From positions 1 through 38,592 of the forward strand of contig CAAEIR010000222.1 in assembly GCA_900756035.1 (NCBI GenBank): 38,592 nt of DNA, given 5' to 3'. A program made the position numbers and the translations under genes. This DNA comes from an uncultured Anaerostipes sp. (GTDB lineage Bacteria > Bacillota > Clostridia > Lachnospirales > Lachnospiraceae). The notes beneath the pieces were generated by a model. It made no database searches. It saw only the letters and a program-made list of their open reading frames with translations, and was not told the origin of the DNA. Shown piece after piece: positions 34,384 through 38,592 of this stretch (the stretch's first letter is position 1; every line of letters begins with the position of its first letter).

Positions 34384-37300
34384 TTGGAGATTATGAGTAA
34401 AGTAAAAAAAGGAAAACGAGTGGCAGCAGCTGCGATGGCTGTTGCGTTATCTATGGCTACGGTAACGACTGGTGCGTTGCCGAACACGGAAGTTCATGTT
34501 CATGCAGAAGAATCGGATAGAACGTGGACCAAATTGGCTGATTCTAGCGTAGATGGTTTTTATTATAGGGAAGATCAGCATGGAAATATCGAGTGTGTAA
34601 CGGATAAAACCTGTGTATACACATCATATGAGCAAATGGTTAAAGAAATTGCTTCCATAGCAAAAAGAATCTTTCTTGAAAATAAATATGCAAGGTATGA
34701 TTTTGATATTCCAGTCGAAATAAAATCGGATCATACGATTGAAGATATTGAGAATGGAAAATGTGATAAAGATATTCATAATGAAATTTATAAAGATACA
34801 GGGAAGCCAAATGAAGGGCACACAATGTCTGCATTTACTGTTGGAGGAGGCAATCTGCTGGCAGAGAATCGTTCAGATGGGATAAAATATTCAGATGGTG
34901 GATATAAAGGATACTATTCTGGAAGTGGCGGATATGGAGATAGACGGGATAGATATCAAAAAGCGACAAAAAAATTAGATGAAGTTATTAAATCATTGAA
35001 TCTAGATGGGAAATCGGATTATGATAAATTTAAAGCAGTTACAAACTGGATTGTTTCAAATGTGCGATATGATGAAGATGACGAAACAAAATACCAACAC
35101 GATTTAACCGGAGCCGTTTTAGATGGATTGGCAGTTTGTGATGGGTATGCAGGGACTTTTTATTATATGGCAAATGCTGTAGGTTTAAATGCTTTGTTTG
35201 AAGATGGTATAACAAACAGTAATAGAATTCGACATGCATGGAATCTGGTTGAAATAGATGGTACTTACTACTATGTAGATCCTACAAATGCATATTTTAA
35301 AGAGGATGGAGAACCTGGGAAAGAACTGCTGCCAGGTCAAAAATATTTATTCAGTCTTTATACTCCAGACAGTACTACGATAGAAGATACCTACAAAAAT
35401 ATCTCACAGGATGACTACTTGAAAGAACATTCCATATGCAAAGGAAATCATGATTTATGGGAAAGTGGTCATAATGGAGCTACATGTGAAAATCCTGCAA
35501 CAACAGTATATTCTTGTAAAAATAAGGGATGTTTATATAAAAAGTATGTAGAAACAGCACCGGCCCTTGGTCATGAATGGGGTAATGCAAAAATCACTCA
35601 AGAGCAATCTTGTGAAAATCCGGAAATTACAACTTATACGTGTACTCATAGTCTTTGTGAAAGAAAAAAGCAAGTAGAAACCAAACCCGCACTTGGTCAT
35701 ACATGGGATGAAGGAAAAATTACAAAAGAAGCTACCTGTTCTGAAACAGGAGTTAAGACTTATACATGTAGTCGCTGCGGTGGAACAAAGACCGAAGAAA
35801 TCCCAAAAACAAAACATGACTATGAAGAGCATGTAGTAAAAGCTCCTACTTGCACAGAAAAAGGTGTCAGCTACTATGTCTGTAAAAACTGTGGACTTAC
35901 AACATCAAGACGACAGACACCTGCGACTGGGCATATCCATACAGAAGTGCGGAATCAAAAGGATGCAACATATAAGGAGGATGGGTATACCGGAGATACT
36001 TATTGCAAGGATTGTGGTAAGAAACTGGAGACAGGAACCGTGATCCCAAAACTGGTAGAGAAAGAACATGATTATGGAGAATGGATTCTTGATCAGGCTC
36101 CAACCTGCAAAAAATACGGAGCAAGGCACAGGATCTGTAAGAATTGCGGGGACCGAGAAGTCGATGTTCTTGATAAAGTCGATCATACATGGGAACTTGT
36201 CTCAACAACACCTGCTACCTGCACCATTGGAGAAATCCAACATTATAAGTGCAGCGTTTGTGGAGAGACAAAAGATGTGACATTAAGTAATCCATTAGGA
36301 GAACATTCCTGGGATAACGGAAAGGTTACAAAAGAAGCTACCTGCACGGAAGATGGAGAAAAGACTTATACCTGTACTGTCTGCAATACGACAAAAACGG
36401 AAGTCATTCCTGCTACCGGACATCAGCACAAAGAAGTAAGAAACGCAAAGAAAGCTACCTGTACCGAAGATGGCTATACAGGAGATACTTACTGTACCGA
36501 CTGTAATACAAAACTGGAATCCGGAACAGTGATCAATAAACTCGGTCATACATGGGATAATGGTGTTATTACTAAAGAAGCTACAGAAACAGAAGAAGGT
36601 GTTAAGACTTATACTTGTAAAACATGCGGAGAAACAAAAACAGAGGCAATTCCTGCGAAATCTCACCACTGGGATCAGGGAACGATCACGAAGAAAGCGA
36701 CCTGCACCGAAAACGGAGAGAAAACGTATCATTGTACCGATGATGGATGCGATAAAACTTATGTAGAAACAATTCCTGCCACTGGACATCAGCATACAGA
36801 ACTCCGTGATAAAAAAGCAGCCACATGCAAAGAAGATGGTTACAGCGGAGACACTTACTGTACGGATTGCAGTCGGCTAATTAGCAAAGGAGTAGCGATC
36901 AAAGCCACTGGACATGACTGGAACGATGGAAAAGTAATCGAAGCAGCGACCTGCAAGAAAGAGGGAGCAAAGACCTATACTTGCAAGAACTGTGGAGAAA
37001 CCAAGACAGAATCCATTCCAAAGAAAGACCATACATGGTCTGAAGGGAAAGTCACAAAAGAAGCGACTTGTGCTGAAGATGGATTAGAAGTTTATACCTG
37101 TAAGGAGTGTGACGAAACGAAAGAAGAAGTAATAAAAGCCACCGGACATCAACATACAGAAGTCCGAAACGCAAAGAGAGCAACCTGCAAGGAAGGAGGC
37201 TACAGCGGAGATACCTACTGCAAGGACTGCGGAAAACTGATCAAAAAAGGTTCCGTAACAGAAAAGCTCGATCATAACTGGCAACGAACAAAGGATGAAA

Positions 37301-38007
37301 AAGCCACCTGTGAAAAGGATGGCTTCACAACTTACACCTGCAGCGGCTGCGGAAAAGTAAAAACAGAAACAATTCCTGCAACCGGACATTCCTTTTGCCC
37401 ATGGAAAACAATCTCGCAGGCAACGGTCTTTGCGCCGGAAAAACAAACAAGGCGTTGTGATTTCTGTAAAAAAACAGAAGATAGAACTTATGGAAGTCGG
37501 AGAAAAGCGACCATCAAAGTCAATGTAACTTCGTTAAAATTAAAGAAAAAGCAGTCTACGAAGAAGTTTGTGGTATCTGGACTTGCGAAAGGAGATTCCG
37601 TAAGATCTTGGATGAGCAGCAACAAGAAGATCATTACCGTCTCCGGAAGTAAAAAAGGAACATGCACCATCAAAGCCGGGAATAAGACCGGAAAAGCAAA
37701 ACTCACGATCACGCTGGCAAGTGGGCTGAAAAAAACGATCAATGTAACGGTTCAGAAAAACGCAGTTGCCTGTACATCCATTAAAAATGTACCAAAGAAA
37801 CTGGCACTGAAAAGAAAGAAAACGTATCAGCTAAAACCGACGATGAATCCAATCACATGTACTTATAAAGTAAAATATAAGACTTCAAATAAGAGGATAG
37901 CAAAAGTCACAAGCAAAGGAAAGATCACAGCTATGAAGAAAGGAAAGGCAAAGATCACCATTTCCGTAGGCAAGAAGAAGTTTGTCTGCACTGTAACAGT
38001 TAAATAA
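34384..38007 (+). CDS. Secreted transglutaminase-like protein with Cys-rich repeats and Big_2 domains
   Basis: This 1207-residue exported protein has a signal peptide (KKGKRVAAAAMAVALSMATV, cleavage near VHAEES). A transglutaminase-like/cysteine protease domain follows at about 190-310, with Cys252 (LAVCDGYAG), His284 (RHAWN) and Asp299 (YYVDPTNAY), so the triad is intact. About 16 repeats of 38-44 residues, each with a C-x(9-12)-CxxC core, then make up residues 354-1038. The last 165 residues hold two Ig-like units of the Big_2 type (KRIAKVTSKGKITAMKKGKA). There is no LPXTG or span; the C-terminus is strongly basic and may bind wall polymers. The start is TTG 34384 behind AAGGGGG, or ATG 34393. 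Such proteins could cross-link or cleave surface proteins; the substrate is unknown. Confidence 0.88.
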   Translation: MEIMSKVKKGKRVAAAAMAVALSMATVTTGALPNTEVHVHAEESDRTWTKLADSSVDGFYYREDQHGNIECVTDKTCVYTSYEQMVKEIASIAKRIFLENKYARYDFDIPVEIKSDHTIEDIENGKCDKDIHNEIYKDTGKPNEGHTMSAFTVGGGNLLAENRSDGIKYSDGGYKGYYSGSGGYGDRRDRYQKATKKLDEVIKSLNLDGKSDYDKFKAVTNWIVSNVRYDEDDETKYQHDLTGAVLDGLAVCDGYAGTFYYMANAVGLNALFEDGITNSNRIRHAWNLVEIDGTYYYVDPTNAYFKEDGEPGKELLPGQKYLFSLYTPDSTTIEDTYKNISQDDYLKEHSICKGNHDLWESGHNGATCENPATTVYSCKNKGCLYKKYVETAPALGHEWGNAKITQEQSCENPEITTYTCTHSLCERKKQVETKPALGHTWDEGKITKEATCSETGVKTYTCSRCGGTKTEEIPKTKHDYEEHVVKAPTCTEKGVSYYVCKNCGLTTSRRQTPATGHIHTEVRNQKDATYKEDGYTGDTYCKDCGKKLETGTVIPKLVEKEHDYGEWILDQAPTCKKYGARHRICKNCGDREVDVLDKVDHTWELVSTTPATCTIGEIQHYKCSVCGETKDVTLSNPLGEHSWDNGKVTKEATCTEDGEKTYTCTVCNTTKTEVIPATGHQHKEVRNAKKATCTEDGYTGDTYCTDCNTKLESGTVINKLGHTWDNGVITKEATETEEGVKTYTCKTCGETKTEAIPAKSHHWDQGTITKKATCTENGEKTYHCTDDGCDKTYVETIPATGHQHTELRDKKAATCKEDGYSGDTYCTDCSRLISKGVAIKATGHDWNDGKVIEAATCKKEGAKTYTCKNCGETKTESIPKKDHTWSEGKVTKEATCAEDGLEVYTCKECDETKEEVIKATGHQHTEVRNAKRATCKEGGYSGDTYCKDCGKLIKKGSVTEKLDHNWQRTKDEKATCEKDGFTTYTCSGCGKVKTETIPATGHSFCPWKTISQATVFAPEKQTRRCDFCKKTEDRTYGSRRKATIKVNVTSLKLKKKQSTKKFVVSGLAKGDSVRSWMSSNKKIITVSGSKKGTCTIKAGNKTGKAKLTITLASGLKKTINVTVQKNAVACTSIKNVPKKLALKRKKTYQLKPTMNPITCTYKVKYKTSNKRIAKVTSKGKITAMKKGKAKITISVGKKKFVCTVTVK
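35443..37497 (+). repeat. In-gene tandem array of about 16 CxxC repeats
   Basis: Each unit reads roughly GHxWxxGKITKEATC then about 10 residues, YTCxxCGxTKTExIPAT, and the GH of the next unit. A second unit type (GHQHTEVRNAKKATC then GYSGDTYCKDCGKL) occurs as units 4, 8, 11 and 14 of the run, giving a higher-order pattern. The units differ at the DNA level, so this is an old array and not a recent slippage product. Confidence 0.85.
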
Positions 38008-38014
38008 TTTACTC

Positions 38015-38060
38015 AAAAGTTCAGATGCGTTTCTGTTTTATTGGAAACATCTGGACTTTT
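38015..38060 (+). terminator. Terminator after the transglutaminase-like gene
   Basis: AAAAGTTCAGATG (38015-38027) pairs with CATCTGGACTTTT (38048-38060) over 13 bases with one T-G pair; TTTC and GAAA extend it inward past a two-base bulge. The A-rich and T-rich ends make it bidirectional in form. Confidence 0.85.
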
Positions 38061-38079
38061 ATTAATTAAAAAAACAATG

Positions 38080-38112
38080 ATACTATTATTGTTTACATAA
38101 CAATAATAGTAT
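38080..38112 (+). promoter_or_regulatory. Perfect 14-bp palindrome, operator candidate
   Basis: ATACTATTATTGTT (38080-38093) and AACAATAATAGTAT (38099-38112) are perfect inverted copies around TACAT. It covers the -35 box and spacer of the ssb promoter, the classic place for a repressor dimer. Being AT-rich and without a T-tract, it is not a terminator. Confidence 0.7.
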
Positions 38113-38120
38113 GTTATAAT
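38092..38120 (+). promoter_or_regulatory. Strong promoter of the ssb transcript
   Basis: TTTACA (38092-38097) and TATAAT (38115-38120) are separated by exactly 17 bases. The start near 38127 gives an unusually long leader of about 190 bases before ssb. Confidence 0.75.
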
Positions 38121-38318
38121 TTAAACGCAAAAGTAAATCGCCAGACCCCTAAAGTGTTTATGCGTGTTTGGTGTAAAAGAACAACATACTTCAAATTCAT
38201 TGGAATACGAAGTCAGAACAAGAGAATTTTTAAAGAACATGAAAATTTTAGCAGAAGAAATATCTGTTATTTATTTTTATGTTTTTTTTTATTCTCATCA
38301 AAGAAAAAGGAGGAGAAA
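38121..38318 (+). other. Long 5' leader of ssb with a possible hairpin
   Basis: The leader holds CGCCAGAC (38139-38146), which can pair with GTTTGGTG (38166-38173; two G-T pairs). A U-rich tract follows near 38280. An open frame without a ribosome site runs through 38137-38322. I recognise no known riboswitch. It may be a translational control region. Confidence 0.35.
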
Positions 38319-38592
38319 ATGAACAAAGTAGTATTAATGGGAAGATTAACCAGAGATCCAGAAGTAAGGTATAGCCAGGGAAACAACCCCATAGCTATTG
38401 CTCGATATACCTTGGCGGTAGATCGAAGATTTAAGAAGGAGGGAGAGCCGAACGCTGACTTTATTAATTGTGTAGCATTCGGACATTCCGGAGAATTTGC
38501 AGAGAGGTATCTAAAACAAGGAACGAAAATTGTGATTTCCGGAAGAATTCAAACTGGCAACTATACCAACAGAGATGGCCAGAAGGTTTATA
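38319..38592 (+). CDS. ssb: Single-stranded DNA-binding protein, N-terminal part (cut by window end)
   Basis: The visible 91 residues are the OB fold of bacterial SSB: the start MNKVVLMGRLTRDPEVRYSQ, then IARYTLAVDRRF, the DFINCVAFG strand, and GTKIVISGRIQTGNYTNRDG. These are the classic blocks of the family. ATG 38319 follows AAAGGAGGAG (38306-38315). The gene runs off the window, so the acidic partner-binding tip cannot be checked. With its own strong promoter and operator-like palindrome it looks like the first gene of another replication-related operon of the element. It could alternatively be a chromosomal ssb, but it lacks the rpsF/rpsR neighbours seen there. Confidence 0.95.
   Translation, partial: MNKVVLMGRLTRDPEVRYSQGNNPIAIARYTLAVDRRFKKEGEPNADFINCVAFGHSGEFAERYLKQGTKIVISGRIQTGNYTNRDGQKVY

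Noticed and set aside
35443..37497. CRISPR-like or DNA-level tandem repeat
   Set aside because: Periodicity of about 120 bases is protein repeat periodicity; units diverge at third codon positions and lie within one long coding frame.
38137..38322. Open frame through the ssb leader ending at the ssb start (ATGA overlap)
   Set aside because: Only a GTG at 38164 could start it and no ribosome site precedes it; kept as leader, although the coupling-like overlap was tempting.

Overview
The window reads as low-GC Firmicutes DNA, most likely a gut Clostridia/Lachnospiraceae genome or a large mobile element carried by one. This rests on AT-rich codon use, strong AGGAGG-type ribosome sites, LPXTG proteins with class C sortases, and small proteins of types common in Lachnospiraceae. 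All genes lie on the + strand, in four or five transcription units. No 16S rRNA or tRNA is visible, so the taxonomy is inference.

Region 1 (1-7474): a promoter followed by an accessory Sec module. It has a SecY-type channel, a 43-residue SecE-like microprotein and a short SecA2-type ATPase. Next comes a class A penicillin-binding protein whose gene is split by a one-base frameshift, then a small winged-helix protein and an AIM24-family protein. Region 2 (7476-16183): topoisomerase III, a lipoprotein, a membrane pseudokinase with a TPR-like exterior, and a 1257-residue Ig/MBG-type surface protein, ended by a clear terminator. Region 3 (16233-21093): RNase H, signal peptidase I, a full-length DnaE polymerase and a 61-residue DUF6906-like protein.

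Region 4 (21226-33086): a pilus/adhesin locus. It holds an LPMTG backbone pilin with a textbook pilin motif, two class C sortases, an InlB-repeat exoprotein without an anchor, and a 2179-residue LPSTG adhesin with an N-terminal thioester domain. A terminator sits directly in front of the first sortase's ribosome site. Region 5 (33106-38060): two overlapping genes of unknown function, one with a Cys/His zinc-finger pattern; a fossil C-terminus of an IS200/IS605 TnpA; and a secreted transglutaminase-like protein with about 16 Cys-Cys-Cys-His repeats and Big_2-like domains. Region 6 (38080-38592): a strong promoter overlapped by a perfect 14-bp palindrome, driving a truncated single-strand DNA-binding protein.

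Taken together, the window mixes a private replication kit (TopB, RNase H, DnaE, SSB) with a private envelope kit (SecY/SecE/SecA, signal peptidase, PBP, sortases) and its likely cargo (pilin, giant adhesins, transglutaminase). The most economical reading is a large plasmid or integrative element that brings its own export and surface-assembly machinery. No conjugation, integrase or partition genes are in view, so the mobile nature is inferred.
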